Shown here: one piece after another, positions 23,684 through 32,065 of the stretch
How positions within the stretch are numbered: the stretch's first letter is position 1
Layout: each line of letters begins with the position of its first letter
Assembly (NCBI RefSeq): GCF_013870535.1
Contig: NZ_JACBXC010000001.1
Span: 1 to 51,482 of the forward strand
Direction of reading: 5' to 3'
DNA: 51,482 nucleotides
DNA from: Streptomyces phytophilus
GTDB lineage: Bacteria > Actinomycetota > Actinomycetes > Streptomycetales > Streptomycetaceae
The notes under the pieces: model-generated
What the model was told of the DNA's origin: nothing
The model's database searches: none
The model's input: the letters and a program-made list of their open reading frames with translations, nothing else
Program-made: the position numbers and the translations under genes

Positions 23684-24667
23684 TCAGGACCCGGCGCTGT
23701 CCGCGAGCCCGGTGATCTTGCCGTGGGCCTTCTGGTTGCCGTACTTCAGCCCGACCTCGCCGTAGATCTGGCTGCGCTCGGCCGCGCCGACCTTCGCCAG
23801 CGGCTCCACGAACAGGAACCCCTTGCCCGGGATGAGCAGGAACGCCGGGGCGCACTGCTCCAGCGACACGGCCGCGATGGTGTCCGTCGGCATGTACCGG
23901 TTGAGCATGACGTTGAGGCGGCCGAAGTCGGTCTCGATGGTCGACACCGAGACGCCGCCGACGCTCCGGGTCTGCTCCTGGTAGTTGTTATCCGTGATGA
24001 AGATCTTCGTGAGCCGGCGCTTCTGGTAGCCGTTGCACATCAGGGTCGCCGTGTCGGACTCCTGGATGCCGCCGTTCTCCCACGTCATCTGCAGGAGGTC
24101 GATGACGGTGTCGTCGTCGAGCTGAGCGCCGGCCGCGTCGATCGCGTTCGTGGTGATCGCCGGCAGCAGGCCCCGCGTCTTCCGCGGCGTGGAGTTGTTC
24201 GCCGGGTTCTGGAACGTGCCGCCGATGAACGTCTTCTCGATGTCGCGGGCGATCTGCACAAGGGCCTGGCGGATCTGCCAGTCGGCCTCATTCATCACCG
24301 GATTCGAGCCCTCGATGCCCACGCTGCCCGGGTGCGTCGAGCCCGTCGAGTTGAACTGCCCGGTGGCCGCCAGCTTGGTGTAGGAGACCTCGATGGCCTC
24401 CTGGTGGATCTCCACCACGTTCGTGACGTTGAACCGCGCGCGCTGCTCGGCGGTCGGCGCGTTGGCGCCTTCCAGCCGCTGCCGGTCGTCGGCGGCGTCC
24501 CGCAGGTCGTAGCCCTGCCACTGGAACAGGGTGGTGGCCGCGGCCTCGCCTCCCGTCAGCCCGCCGATCGCGGACAGGAACGGGGTGTCCTGCGGCGACT
24601 CCGCGAAGAGTTCCCCGACGTAGTTCGGCAGGTTGAACGTGGTCCCCTGCCCGGTGATCCCGGCCAT
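23684..24667 (-). CDS. Major capsid protein (SU10/DUF5309-type, HK97 fold)
   Basis: 327 residues. The N-terminal GQGTTFNLPNYVGELFAESP and the PFLSAIGGLTGG segment, then SYTKLAATGQFN and DWQIRQALVQIARDIEKTFI, are typical of the SU10-type capsid family. In this family the HK97 fold lacks a long cleaved delta domain. The C-terminal part contains IETDFGRLNVMLNRYMPTDT and FLFVEPLAKVGAAERSQIYG. It follows a scaffold gene, and the glycosylation genes come next. Confidence 0.88.
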   Translation of the reverse strand: MAGITGQGTTFNLPNYVGELFAESPQDTPFLSAIGGLTGGEAAATTLFQWQGYDLRDAADDRQRLEGANAPTAEQRARFNVTNVVEIHQEAIEVSYTKLAATGQFNSTGSTHPGSVGIEGSNPVMNEADWQIRQALVQIARDIEKTFIGGTFQNPANNSTPRKTRGLLPAITTNAIDAAGAQLDDDTVIDLLQMTWENGGIQESDTATLMCNGYQKRRLTKIFITDNNYQEQTRSVGGVSVSTIETDFGRLNVMLNRYMPTDTIAAVSLEQCAPAFLLIPGKGFLFVEPLAKVGAAERSQIYGEVGLKYGNQKAHGKITGLADSAGS

Positions 24668-24700
24668 TTCGGCCTTCCTTCCTGGCAGGGACTCCTGCCG

Positions 24701-25342
24701 TTAGGTCTGCTGTGTCATTTCGACCAGCTGCTGTGTCTTGAGCCGCCGCGCCGTGCCCCAGTCGTTGGCCTTCTCCGCGGCGGCGATCTGCTCCGGGAGC
24801 GTCGGGGGCTTCGGTGTCGGTAGGCCGCCCGGCCGGAGCCTCTCCGGCGGCGTCCGCTGCGCCGCAGGCTCGCCGTCCGGCGCAGGGTCGCGATCGGCGG
24901 CGGCGTCCGGCTCAGGCGTCCCGCTGGGGCCGAACACGGTCAGCAGGTCGTCCGCGTCCGCTTCCAGCTCCTCGCGGGTCGCACCCACGAGGCGCCTGGC
25001 CTGCGCTGCGGTCAGGCCCTTCTCGGCCGCGACCTCCGAGCGCAGCAGCCTCTGCTCCGCGTCGACGGCGCGCCGCTCCGCCGCAGTGAGCTTCTCGTTG
25101 AGCTTCTCCTCGGCGGACTTCCGCGCCTCACGCGCCTTCTCTGCCTCGGCCGCCAGCGGCTCCAGCTCCTTCAGGCGCGCTTCGGCCTCTCTGCGTAGCC
25201 GCGCCTCCTCCCGCCGGCCCTGGCGCTCCTCCGCGAGTGCCTTCTTCCCGGCGTCACCCAGATCGGCCGGCTGCGGGGTGGGCTCCGGCTCGTCGCCCGT
25301 CGCGGGCGTCTCCGGATTGTCGGTGATCTCTTCGTCAGCCAT
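24701..25342 (-). CDS. Capsid scaffolding protein
   Basis: 213 residues from ATG 25342, with a GGAAAGGGAG site upstream. The frame is almost entirely charged helix/coiled coil (residues ~40-125: RREEARLRREAEARLKELEP and similar). A proline-rich linker follows, then a short C-terminal helix with EQIAAAEKANDWGTARRLKT, which likely contacts the capsid. Acidic N-terminus (DEEITDNPETPATGDEPEPT). Position just before the major capsid gene and composition identify a scaffold. Confidence 0.8.
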   Translation of the reverse strand: MADEEITDNPETPATGDEPEPTPQPADLGDAGKKALAEERQGRREEARLRREAEARLKELEPLAAEAEKAREARKSAEEKLNEKLTAAERRAVDAEQRLLRSEVAAEKGLTAAQARRLVGATREELEADADDLLTVFGPSGTPEPDAAADRDPAPDGEPAAQRTPPERLRPGGLPTPKPPTLPEQIAAAEKANDWGTARRLKTQQLVEMTQQT

Positions 25343-25388
25343 CGCGGCCAACTCCCTTTCCTTCGCCCCGCCCTCGCGGCGGGGAATC

Positions 25389-26132
25389 TCAAGCAGCGGC
25401 GCCCTGGCGGCGTTTGGCGTCCACATGGGCGCGCCACGCCCGCAGCGATGCGGCGCCCGACGTTCCGTGCGTCGCCTGCCGCCACTGCCGGTACAGGTCC
25501 TGCACCTCCGGCGGCTCGGCCTCGTGCCGGTACAGCGGCTCTGGTGTGCACGCGCACCAGTCGTGTGCCTGGAACGCCGCCGTCGCCTTGGAGTACACGG
25601 CGCCGCGGGAGACCAGCGCCAGGCAGAACGCGCAGGGCTCCGGCCGGCCGGCGACCCTTCGCCACCCCGCCGCGCCCCCCGAGTCCTGCACGGTGCGCAA
25701 CACGGTGCCGCGGTGGCCCTCCAGGACCAGCCGGGTCGCCGAGCCCTCCAGCCGGTCGGCCATCGTCCGCACGCTCGCGTCCGGGCTGCCGCTGATCTGC
25801 ATGTGCTCGCGGAACGCCACCGGGCCTGTTACGCGCAGGCTCGTAGCGACCTGCTCGGGTGACGGCTGCCAGTCCGCCGGGCGGCCCAGCCGGACACCCT
25901 CCAGCCGGGCATGCTCCACCACATAGCCGCGCGCCAGCCGGGCCAGCGCCGACTGCCCGGCCAGGATCTCGTCCTGCACGAGCGGCGCGATGCGCTGCCA
26001 CCAGCCGTCGATATTCTCGGCGTCAGCGCGCAGTGCGACCGTCCGCAGGCGGCGGGCCAGCAGTTCAGCCAACCGCAGCACGGTCCGCTGGTGACGGCGC
26101 GTCAGCGCCTGCGCGGTCGGGTTCGGCATCAT
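25389..26132 (-). CDS. MuF-like minor head protein
   Basis: 247 residues. A long N-terminal helical region (RRHQRTVLRLAELLARRLRT) is followed by the MuF/SPP1-gp7-like cysteine motif: RPEPCAFCLALVSRGAVYSK, then AFQAHDWCACTPEPLYR. The CxxC...CxC cluster probably coordinates zinc. Such minor capsid proteins bind the portal and are packaged. Its start overlaps the portal C-terminus by 68 bases, indicating tight coupling. Confidence 0.78.
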   Translation of the reverse strand: MMPNPTAQALTRRHQRTVLRLAELLARRLRTVALRADAENIDGWWQRIAPLVQDEILAGQSALARLARGYVVEHARLEGVRLGRPADWQPSPEQVATSLRVTGPVAFREHMQISGSPDASVRTMADRLEGSATRLVLEGHRGTVLRTVQDSGGAAGWRRVAGRPEPCAFCLALVSRGAVYSKATAAFQAHDWCACTPEPLYRHEAEPPEVQDLYRQWRQATHGTSGAASLRAWRAHVDAKRRQGAAA

Positions 26133-27579
26133 CCACCCCCGGGTCCTCGCCCCCGTCGGGCGGTGGCGAATCCAGCAGCGCCGCCATGTCCTCCATGCCG
26201 GCCCGTTCGTCCGCGCCCCGCTCCCACCGCTCCACGTCCTGCTGCGTCACCCCGGGAATCCGCTCCCACAACTCCCGCGGCGGGATCTCCAGTTGTGTCG
26301 CGAGCTTCCCCAGAGCGTCGGCGATCTGCGCCAGGGACCGCGGGGTGGTATCGCGCCACACCACTTGGGCGCTGGTGTCCTCCCACGCCGCCTCATCGCC
26401 CGCCGCGCGCCCGCACAGCCGCAGTAGCTGCTCGTTGGACTCCCCGAAGCTGGTCTTGTGCTCGGCGATGTCCTGCTGGTGCCCGGCCTCCAGCGCCGCC
26501 AGCGCCTCCGCAGACACGTTGGACACGGCGTTGCCGACGACCAGGGAGTGCGGCGGGATCTGCCGCGCGCTCGCGACGTACAGCAGCGTCTTGTCCCGCG
26601 AGTCGAGGTAGCCCGACAGGTTCGTCTCCGCGAAGTCCCCGAACTTCGTGTCCGGCGACTCGGCGTGCCACACCCTGTTGACCGCAGCGTTCCACGCCTC
26701 GACCGGGCTGCCGTCGTTGTCCTCGGGGATCGCCATGCCGGTGACCCAGCGCTGCCGGAAAGCGGTGTACAGCTCGGCCATCGATAGCCCGAACGTCGAC
26801 TGGTTCAACTGCCGCTGCGCGGGCAGCATCGGCCACACCACGCCCTCCGGCCCGTCGTCCAGGTCGCCGAAGCTGTCGAGGTAGCGCACCACCGGGCACA
26901 CGCCCTGATCATGCTCGCCGACCTTCACCTTCGCCGGGTCGATCGCCAGCCCTTCGAACGGCAGATACTCCGAGAACGCGCCGGACACCGCCGGAGTCAC
27001 CAGCTCGGCCGGCAACTCGAAGGTGTACACGGCTTGATCGTCGTACACGGTGATGTCGGTGACCATCTGCGGCGTCTTCGCATCCAGCACCGGTCGGGGG
27101 ATCCCCACGCTCACCGCATACCGCGGCCACTCGTCATTGATCGGATCCGCGTACAGCGCCGTCATCCGCCGCGGCGACCACGGAGTGATCACCGGATGCC
27201 CCTGGTCCGCATCCTCCGCGGCGGGCAGCACCGTGGCGTAGGAGTAGCCGTACCGCAGCGCCGACCGGTACAGCCCGGCCTGCCGCGCATCCATCCGGTT
27301 CGCCTGCCACACATCCCACGCCGAGGCGTTCTCGCTGAGCCCGGCGGGCCGGTAGCCATCGACGAACAGGTTCTGCGCGAGGCTCGACACCAGCAACGGC
27401 AGGATGTTGAACCGTGCCTGATCCACCAGCTTGCGGTACTCCGCCGTCGCCGACGCCGGCACGTAGATGTCCTGCATCTCGCCGCGGATCCACTGATGGA
27501 TCAGCGACAGCCGCCCCGACTCCGCACGCCGCGCGGACAGCAGCCACGCCGAGATGTTCGTCAGCTCCGAATCGCTCAT
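26065..27579 (-). CDS. Portal protein
   Basis: 504 residues from ATG 27579; the open frame to 27702 overlaps the terminase end and lacks a ribosome site. Portal motifs: AESGRLSLIHQWIRGEMQDI, LVDQARFNILPLLVSSLAQN, FVDGYRPAG, then VCPVVRYLDSFGDLDDGPEG and the long-helix region QRQLNQSTFGLSMAELYTAF of SPP1-gp6-like portals. It forms the dodecameric DNA gate. Highly acidic C-terminus. Confidence 0.85.
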   Translation of the reverse strand: MSDSELTNISAWLLSARRAESGRLSLIHQWIRGEMQDIYVPASATAEYRKLVDQARFNILPLLVSSLAQNLFVDGYRPAGLSENASAWDVWQANRMDARQAGLYRSALRYGYSYATVLPAAEDADQGHPVITPWSPRRMTALYADPINDEWPRYAVSVGIPRPVLDAKTPQMVTDITVYDDQAVYTFELPAELVTPAVSGAFSEYLPFEGLAIDPAKVKVGEHDQGVCPVVRYLDSFGDLDDGPEGVVWPMLPAQRQLNQSTFGLSMAELYTAFRQRWVTGMAIPEDNDGSPVEAWNAAVNRVWHAESPDTKFGDFAETNLSGYLDSRDKTLLYVASARQIPPHSLVVGNAVSNVSAEALAALEAGHQQDIAEHKTSFGESNEQLLRLCGRAAGDEAAWEDTSAQVVWRDTTPRSLAQIADALGKLATQLEIPPRELWERIPGVTQQDVERWERGADERAGMEDMAALLDSPPPDGGEDPGVDDAEPDRAGADAPSPADRAAVG

Positions 27580-27592
27580 CGGCACGGTCCGC

Positions 27593-29275
27593 TCACCCCC
27601 ACGCCACCACGCGCCCGGGGCGCTTCTTCGGACCGGCCTTGTACTTCGTCCACGCCGGCGACGCCAGCAGTTGCCTGCGCACCATCCGCGCGCCGATCGC
27701 ACACACCGCCAGGTCGATCTTCCGCGGCGACTCGCGGCCCTCCTTCGAGATGCTCACGCCGAACTTGTTCGGGCGGCGGCGGGCGTTGAGGATGTGCCGC
27801 TGCAGCCGGGAGTCGCCGTCGTGCGTGACGTCCCGCTCCCGGATGTCGATCTCCATGCGTTCGCACGCCTCGGTGAACTCCTTCACCCGCGCCCGCATGT
27901 CCCACGCCACCGGGTGCGCGTACCGCCCCACCGTCGCTTGGATCAGCAGTTGCTCACCGAACTCCTCGCCCCAGGCGTCGATGTACGACTCGAACTCCGC
28001 CAAGTCCCCGAAGAACGCCAGGACGTTGCGGGCGCCGAGAGCCTGCCGGACCACGCGGTCGACGTCCGCCCGGTTCACCAGCCAGTCCTTGCCCTGCGGG
28101 CCCAACGGCTTCTCCCAGCAGCCCAGCGTCACCAAGTGCCCGGTCTCCACATCGCAGCCCACCAGGCCGGTCGCGTCATCGCTCTTGGAGCCGTCGAAAA
28201 ACATCACCATCGGGTCCGAGTCGGCGACCACGATGTCCGGCCGCGCCCCGGCCGCCCACAGCGGCTTCGTCGTCCACGCGTCTCGGGCCGCCGTCGGCTG
28301 GTTGAAGAAGTACCGGCGGCTATCCTCCGGGTCCTTCTCGATGTTCCAGAACTCGTTCTCGATGATCCCGTCGAGGTCCAGCACATCAGCGAACGGGCCG
28401 TACACCTCCCGCAGCGCCGCCGTCAGCTGCTCCCCATCGGACAGATCCACCTCGGCCGGAGCTTCACGGTGATCAAACAGCAGGCGCGTCCCCCGCGTCT
28501 TGCCCTCCGCGATCAGCTTCGCCCGCTCGTGCGTCTTCTCCGCCACGCTGTTGTCGCCCGGCTGGTACATCGTTGTGGTCTGCAGCGCCCACGGCTGAGC
28601 GTCCTTGCGCTTACGGCAGTTCCGGTCGACCGTCGTGTACATCCGCCGCAGCTCAGGCGTGATGTACAGATGCGTCTCGTCGAAGATCGTGCACGTCTCC
28701 TTGCCGCCGTCCTTCGCAGACGACGACGCCGTGCTCGGCCGGATCTCCCCACCGCCGGGAATGAACGTCCGCGTGATCCCCGCCGCCCCCGACGGCAGAT
28801 CCTCCCCGAGCGGGCCTTCCGTCAGGTTGAAGTGGATGTTGTCGTAGGTGTTGCCCGACTGCTCCTCTTCCGTGGCCAGGCACCGGACGAACGGGTACGT
28901 CACGAAGCGGCCCATCGGCTCACCCGGCTCGTACTCGTACCGCCAGCCATTCCACTCGAAGACCTCGCCACCCTCGGCCCAGCCAGCGAACCGGCACGGG
29001 CCGAACGCCTCGAACAAGCCGATGAACCCCGCCAGCTCGGACTTCGAACGCCCCTTGCCCCGCGAGATGACCGCCGAGTCGTACAACCGGCGCCCCTCCG
29101 GCCGCAGGGCATAGGCGTCTACCAGGAAGCCGCCGAACTCCCCGTCCAGCTCCACCGGATCGCCCTGCACGTCGCCAGGGCCATGGACGCACCACTTCTC
29201 CACCCACGCCCAGCACAGCAGCCCGAGCGACCGCTCACGGTCATGCCCGGGTGCGTGCAGCAGCTCACGAGGCAT
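27593..29275 (-). CDS. terL: Terminase large subunit
   Basis: 560 residues from ATG 29275, 11-base overlap with the small-subunit gene. The ATPase domain has an atypical Walker A (residues 71-79, SRGKGRSKS) and a Walker B/catalytic TCTIFDETHLY (~194-204). The nuclease domain is in the C-terminal half, with VGCDVETGHLVTLGC and AFFGDLAEFESYIDAWGEEF aspartates suited to two-metal catalysis. It translocates DNA into the procapsid and cuts it. Whether packaging is cos- or pac-type cannot be read from this sequence alone. Confidence 0.9.
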   Translation of the reverse strand: MPRELLHAPGHDRERSLGLLCWAWVEKWCVHGPGDVQGDPVELDGEFGGFLVDAYALRPEGRRLYDSAVISRGKGRSKSELAGFIGLFEAFGPCRFAGWAEGGEVFEWNGWRYEYEPGEPMGRFVTYPFVRCLATEEEQSGNTYDNIHFNLTEGPLGEDLPSGAAGITRTFIPGGGEIRPSTASSSAKDGGKETCTIFDETHLYITPELRRMYTTVDRNCRKRKDAQPWALQTTTMYQPGDNSVAEKTHERAKLIAEGKTRGTRLLFDHREAPAEVDLSDGEQLTAALREVYGPFADVLDLDGIIENEFWNIEKDPEDSRRYFFNQPTAARDAWTTKPLWAAGARPDIVVADSDPMVMFFDGSKSDDATGLVGCDVETGHLVTLGCWEKPLGPQGKDWLVNRADVDRVVRQALGARNVLAFFGDLAEFESYIDAWGEEFGEQLLIQATVGRYAHPVAWDMRARVKEFTEACERMEIDIRERDVTHDGDSRLQRHILNARRRPNKFGVSISKEGRESPRKIDLAVCAIGARMVRRQLLASPAWTKYKAGPKKRPGRVVAWG

Positions 29276-29699
29276 CGCTCATCCGCTTACGGCGAGCCGC
29301 CTTGATGTCCGCCACCCCCGCCGGCGCAGCCTCCGGGGTGGGCTTCGGGTGCTCCACCGTGATCCGGCCACGAAGCCGGTCCACATGCGTCGCACCCAGC
29401 AGCGACTCGTTCAGCCGGATCTCCGCGAGGAGCTTCGTCGACGGCTCCAGGTAGTACTCGTCGACCAGCGGGGCCAGCATGTGCAGGCGCTGCCAGTCCG
29501 TACCGACGAACGCCCCGGCCTGCGGCGCCCGCCGCCACGTCTCGTACCAGGCGCGCACCTGCGGCCCGTACAACTTCGCGTGCGGCAACTCCGGCCCATA
29601 CAGCTCGCCGTCGGCGACAACCGTCACCGCCTGCTCCTCGAACTCGTCCTTGTTGCGCCGGCGTTTGTTCTCCGACGGCGGGGGGCCGTGTCCAGCCAT
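29265..29699 (-). CDS. terS: Terminase small subunit
   Basis: 144 residues from ATG 29699, chosen over ATG 29708 because GGGGGG lies about 8 bases upstream. Basic N-terminus (SENKRRRNKDEFEEQ). Helical core with LYGPQVRAWYETWRRAPQAG, FVGTDWQRLHMLAPLVDEYY and LLAEIRLNESLLGATHVDRL, as in P27-type small terminases. It would bind packaging-start DNA and load TerL, which is encoded next with overlapping frames. Confidence 0.78.
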   Translation of the reverse strand: MAGHGPPPSENKRRRNKDEFEEQAVTVVADGELYGPELPHAKLYGPQVRAWYETWRRAPQAGAFVGTDWQRLHMLAPLVDEYYLEPSTKLLAEIRLNESLLGATHVDRLRGRITVEHPKPTPEAAPAGVADIKAARRKRMSDAS

Positions 29700-29717
29700 C
29701 ACCGGCACCCCCCTGCG

Positions 29718-30308
29718 TCAGGTCAGCGAGGCAACCACCTCGGACAGATCAGCCAGCCGTACCGGTGCGCCCTCGAACCTGCGGCCCGTCACCGCCACAT
29801 AGCGGCCGTGCCCGTACACCTCGACCGCCGCACCGTCCCGGCGCAGCCGCCGGCCGTGGTCGACGCGGCCGTGCCCGAAGATGTGCAGCCCATCGCCGGA
29901 CTGCGAGACCTCCACGAACGTCGGCGTGCAGCGGTTCAGGATCTCCCGCGCCCACGGCGCCAGCTCGCCGCCGTCGAGGCAGTGGTCCAGGTCCACCACG
30001 ACCACGCCGTCACCCTCGGCCAGGACGTAGCCCATGCCCACGCCCACCGGCGAGGTGGCGGCGTCGGCGTGCTCCGCCCAGGTGCTCGGCGAGACCACCG
30101 AGGCGAAGCCGCCGTCCAGCGTCCGCGGCGCCTTCCGTGCATCGCGGCGCACCCAACGGCGGCGGCCAGTCAGCTCTTTCGGCAGCGCGGTCTCCGCCCG
30201 GCGGGCGCGATGCGCGGCGACGCGGCAGCGGCCCGAGCAGAAGCAGGCGTGCCGCCGGGCGAGGATCGGGAGGTCCCCGCCGCACTGCTCGCACACCGTG
30301 TTCGCCAT
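29718..30308 (-). CDS. Prim-pol-like protein with N-terminal zinc ribbon
   Basis: 196 residues from ATG 30308. N-terminal zinc finger: CEQCGG, then CFCSGRCRVAAHRA. The rest matches the bifunctional primase/polymerase N-terminal domain: ALPKELTGRRRWVRRDARKA, VGVGMGYVLAEGDGVVVVDL with catalytic-type DLDHCLD, TFVEVSQSGDGLHIFGHG and VYGHGRYVAVTGRRF. Short relatives are frequent just upstream of actinophage terminase genes. Primase activity is plausible but the protein is shorter than replicative prim-pols. A -10 element lies 6 bases before its ATG. Confidence 0.7.
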   Translation of the reverse strand: MANTVCEQCGGDLPILARRHACFCSGRCRVAAHRARRAETALPKELTGRRRWVRRDARKAPRTLDGGFASVVSPSTWAEHADAATSPVGVGMGYVLAEGDGVVVVDLDHCLDGGELAPWAREILNRCTPTFVEVSQSGDGLHIFGHGRVDHGRRLRRDGAAVEVYGHGRYVAVTGRRFEGAPVRLADLSEVVASLT

Positions 30309-30343
30309 GCCCCCAGTCTACCGGAGCATGTAACGCTTTCACA
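30309..30343 (-). promoter_or_regulatory. Leaderless-type promoter of the late operon
   Basis: On the minus strand TAGACT (30320-30315) lies 6 bases before ATG 30308, matching TANNNT-N6-ATG leaderless promoters of actinobacteria. The -35 is weak (TGTGAA at about 30343-30338), suggesting activator dependence. The remainder of 30344-30512 shows no convincing gene. Confidence 0.45.
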
Positions 30344-30512
30344 GCTCCGACCTGCGACTACTTCACGCAACGATGAGATTCCTTCGTGGCCGTCGGCGAT
30401 ACCCGCAGGTCACAGACCTGTACGCGCCGCGCCATGCTATGCAGCCCGATGGCGCCAACACATTCGATCTTGGGTCACCCCCCAGGTGGTCCCTGACCTG
30501 CGGAAACATGGA

Positions 30513-30716
30513 TCACCCCTCGGGGTGCTCGCCCTGGTCGATGCGGGTGATGACGGCGCCGCTCATGGCGGAGAGGGCGATACACGGCCCCTGGTCGTCG
30601 GTGAACACAGCCCAGCCATGATCGACGGTGAGGGTGAGCGGGTCGTCCTGGGCGACGATGCTCTCGTCCTCGCCCTTGGGGTAGCGGATCAGGAAGGCGG
30701 GCACGGCTCGGGCCAT
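30513..30716 (-). CDS. Small hypothetical protein
   Basis: 67 residues from ATG 30716, overlapping the end of the preceding gene by 28 bases. Beta-rich and acidic (AVPAFLIRYPKGEDESIVAQ, LTVDHGWAVFTDDQGPCIAL). No family recognised. Last gene before the late promoter. Confidence 0.5.
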   Translation of the reverse strand: MARAVPAFLIRYPKGEDESIVAQDDPLTLTVDHGWAVFTDDQGPCIALSAMSGAVITRIDQGEHPEG

Positions 30717-30931
30717 TCGACTCGGGCGCCGACGAGGGGGTCGTTGGGGTTGAGGCCGGTGAAGAGACTGTGGAGGGATACGGCGATGATCCCGGGTGGG
30801 CCGGACTCTCCATGGCCGACGAAGATCAACCCGTCGGGGAACGTCTCGGTGGGCGGGAACTGGGCGCCGTGCCAGGTGCGGCCGTCGGCGAGGTGGAGGC
30901 GGAACGGGCGAGTCCAGTCTGTGGTGGCCAT
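30689..30931 (-). CDS. Small hypothetical protein
   Basis: 80 residues from ATG 30931, with AGGAAGG upstream. Beta-strand-like segments (DWTRPFRLHLADGRTWHGAQ, GLIFVGHGESGPPGIIAVSL). Unknown function; adjacent to an HNH endonuclease gene in the accessory block. Confidence 0.5.
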   Translation of the reverse strand: MATTDWTRPFRLHLADGRTWHGAQFPPTETFPDGLIFVGHGESGPPGIIAVSLHSLFTGLNPNDPLVGARVEWPEPCPPS

Positions 30932-30945
30932 GGGCGCGGGCCTTC

Positions 30946-31251
30946 CTATCGAAGTCCGGGGTGCTGCTCACTCGGCCTTCGCCTACCGGGCTTGGCGCGC
31001 TGTGCAGCGTTGCCCTCAGCGGAGGACTTGTAGCGGTGGCAGTGGGGCGGCAAGCAGTCATGTGCCCAGTCGAGGTTCTCCGGGCTGTGGTCGTCGCCCG
31101 GGTTGATGTGGTCGAGGTAGTCGCCCCCGGGTTGCCCGCACAGGTGGCAGATGTGGTCGGGGTTGCGTGCGTGTGCGGCGGGGCGGATCTCGCTGCGCCA
31201 GTTGGGGGGCAGCCGCCTCCACCGCTGCGAACCGGACCATCCGCCACTCAT
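30946..31251 (-). CDS. HNH endonuclease
   Basis: 101 residues from ATG 31251 (MSGGWSGSQRWRRLPPNWRS). HNH core: CHLCGQPGGDYLDHINPGDD, then SPENLDWAHDCLPPHCHRYK. This has CxxC, DH and N-H residues plus a second Cys/His cluster for structural zinc. Short HNH proteins near terminase genes often assist DNA packaging/cleavage in HK97-like phages. This one lies three genes upstream of the late operon on the same strand. Confidence 0.82.
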   Translation of the reverse strand: MSGGWSGSQRWRRLPPNWRSEIRPAAHARNPDHICHLCGQPGGDYLDHINPGDDHSPENLDWAHDCLPPHCHRYKSSAEGNAAQRAKPGRRRPSEQHPGLR

Positions 31252-31300
31252 GCGCGCCACACACCCCACGTCTTCTCGGCCGGGTCAGAAGGTGGTGTGG

Positions 31301-31333
31301 CGGCCCGCCCGTTGCCCGTGACCGGGCGGGCCG
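31301..31333 (-). terminator. Hairpin between accessory genes
   Basis: Perfect 11-bp stem CGGCCCGCCCG/CGGGCGGGCCG with an 11-nt loop, between the stop of the 31385 gene and the HNH gene. Confidence 0.5.
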
Positions 31334-31384
31334 CGGCGCGCCGGCTTCGCCGGGGGGAAGTGGCGGTGGCGCGCGTCAGGGGGG

Positions 31385-31675
31385 TCAGGCGGTGGGCAGT
31401 TCGTACAGGTGCCAGACGAGCCCTTCGGGCGTGCGCGCGGTGGTGCCGCGCCACTGGGCTCCGTCCGGGAGGGCATGGCCGGTGCCAAGCACCTGGAACG
31501 TGCGGACGGTCCCGTCGGTCTCCAGGGAGCCTTCCGCCCAGAACTCGACGATGTGCTGGGCGTTGGGGCCGATGCCGAGGCGGCCGGCTGCCGCACGGAC
31601 GACGGGGCCGCCGGTCTCGATCCGGGTCGGCTTGTCGTTGACGAGCAGCCAGTGCCGCAGCATGCGACGGGGCAT
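31385..31675 (-). CDS. Small hypothetical protein
   Basis: 96 residues from ATG 31675, with GAGGTC upstream, 10 bases after the HTH gene stop. Mixed alpha/beta sequence (MLRHWLLVNDKPTRIETGGP, HIVEFWAEGSLETDGTVRTF, WHLYELPTA end). No family recognised. Likely co-transcribed with the 31686 gene from the 32016-32043 promoter. Confidence 0.5.
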   Translation of the reverse strand: MPRRMLRHWLLVNDKPTRIETGGPVVRAAAGRLGIGPNAQHIVEFWAEGSLETDGTVRTFQVLGTGHALPDGAQWRGTTARTPEGLVWHLYELPTA

Positions 31676-31685
31676 GGTGACCTCC

Positions 31686-31919
31686 TCAGGCGGCGACCTT
31701 GGGCCGTCCGGGCTTGACGCGAGATGCGGCGGCGACGGTCGGCAGGTGGAACAGCTCCGGCCCGCCGTCGCCCATGTCCATGGGTTCGATCTTGCCTCGG
31801 CAGACCCAGACGCGGATCGTGCCGGGCTTCACACCTGCGGCCCGTGCGGCTTCCCAGATGTCGCCGAGGTCGTCGCGACTCTCGACGAATCGGGGCGGCG
31901 GGTTGGGGAAGGCGACCAC
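31686..31919 (-). CDS. HTH DNA-binding protein (MerR/excisionase-like)
   Basis: 77 residues from GTG 31919, with GGGGAGG 4 bases upstream. Residues ~15-65 form an HTH plus wing: RDDLGDIWEAARAAGVKPGT, IRVWVCRGKIEPMD, GGPELFHLPTVAAASRV. This layout is shared by excisionases and small phage regulators. Its leader RNA can form a pseudoknot over the ribosome site, suggesting translational control. Confidence 0.6.
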   Translation of the reverse strand: MVAFPNPPPRFVESRDDLGDIWEAARAAGVKPGTIRVWVCRGKIEPMDMGDGGPELFHLPTVAAASRVKPGRPKVAA

Positions 31920-31921
31920 GG

Positions 31922-31973
31922 CACCTCCCCGGGATGCACGAAACCCCCGCGGGAGGTGTCCTCTGCGGGGGTT
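31922..31973 (-). promoter_or_regulatory. Candidate pseudoknot covering the ribosome site of the 31919 gene
   Basis: A hairpin with a 9-bp stem (31942-31950 with 31965-31973; 14-nt loop) lies in the leader. The loop contains CACCTCCC (31958-31951), the exact complement of GGGAGGTG (31929-31922), which contains the Shine-Dalgarno sequence of the GTG at 31919. Stem plus loop-SD pairing is an H-type pseudoknot that would block initiation. The hairpin could alternatively be an attenuator. Confidence 0.5.
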
Positions 31974-32015
31974 CGTTGGGCTCTTGGGACGGATGTCTCA
32001 CCGTCGAATTCTGAG

Positions 32016-32043
32016 ATTACAGATCACGCATGGGTCTTGACAA
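32016..32043 (-). promoter_or_regulatory. Sigma-70-type promoter
   Basis: Minus strand TTGTCA (32043-32038), 16-bp spacer, TGTAAT (32021-32016). Start expected near 32009, giving a leader of about 90 nt that contains the 31942-31973 hairpin. Confidence 0.6.
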
Positions 32044-32065
32044 GCACCACCATGCACAACGGGCC

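Noticed and set aside
23039-24823. 594-codon rightward frame
   Set aside because: Antisense to the glycosyltransferase fusion and major capsid genes; no recognisable motif.
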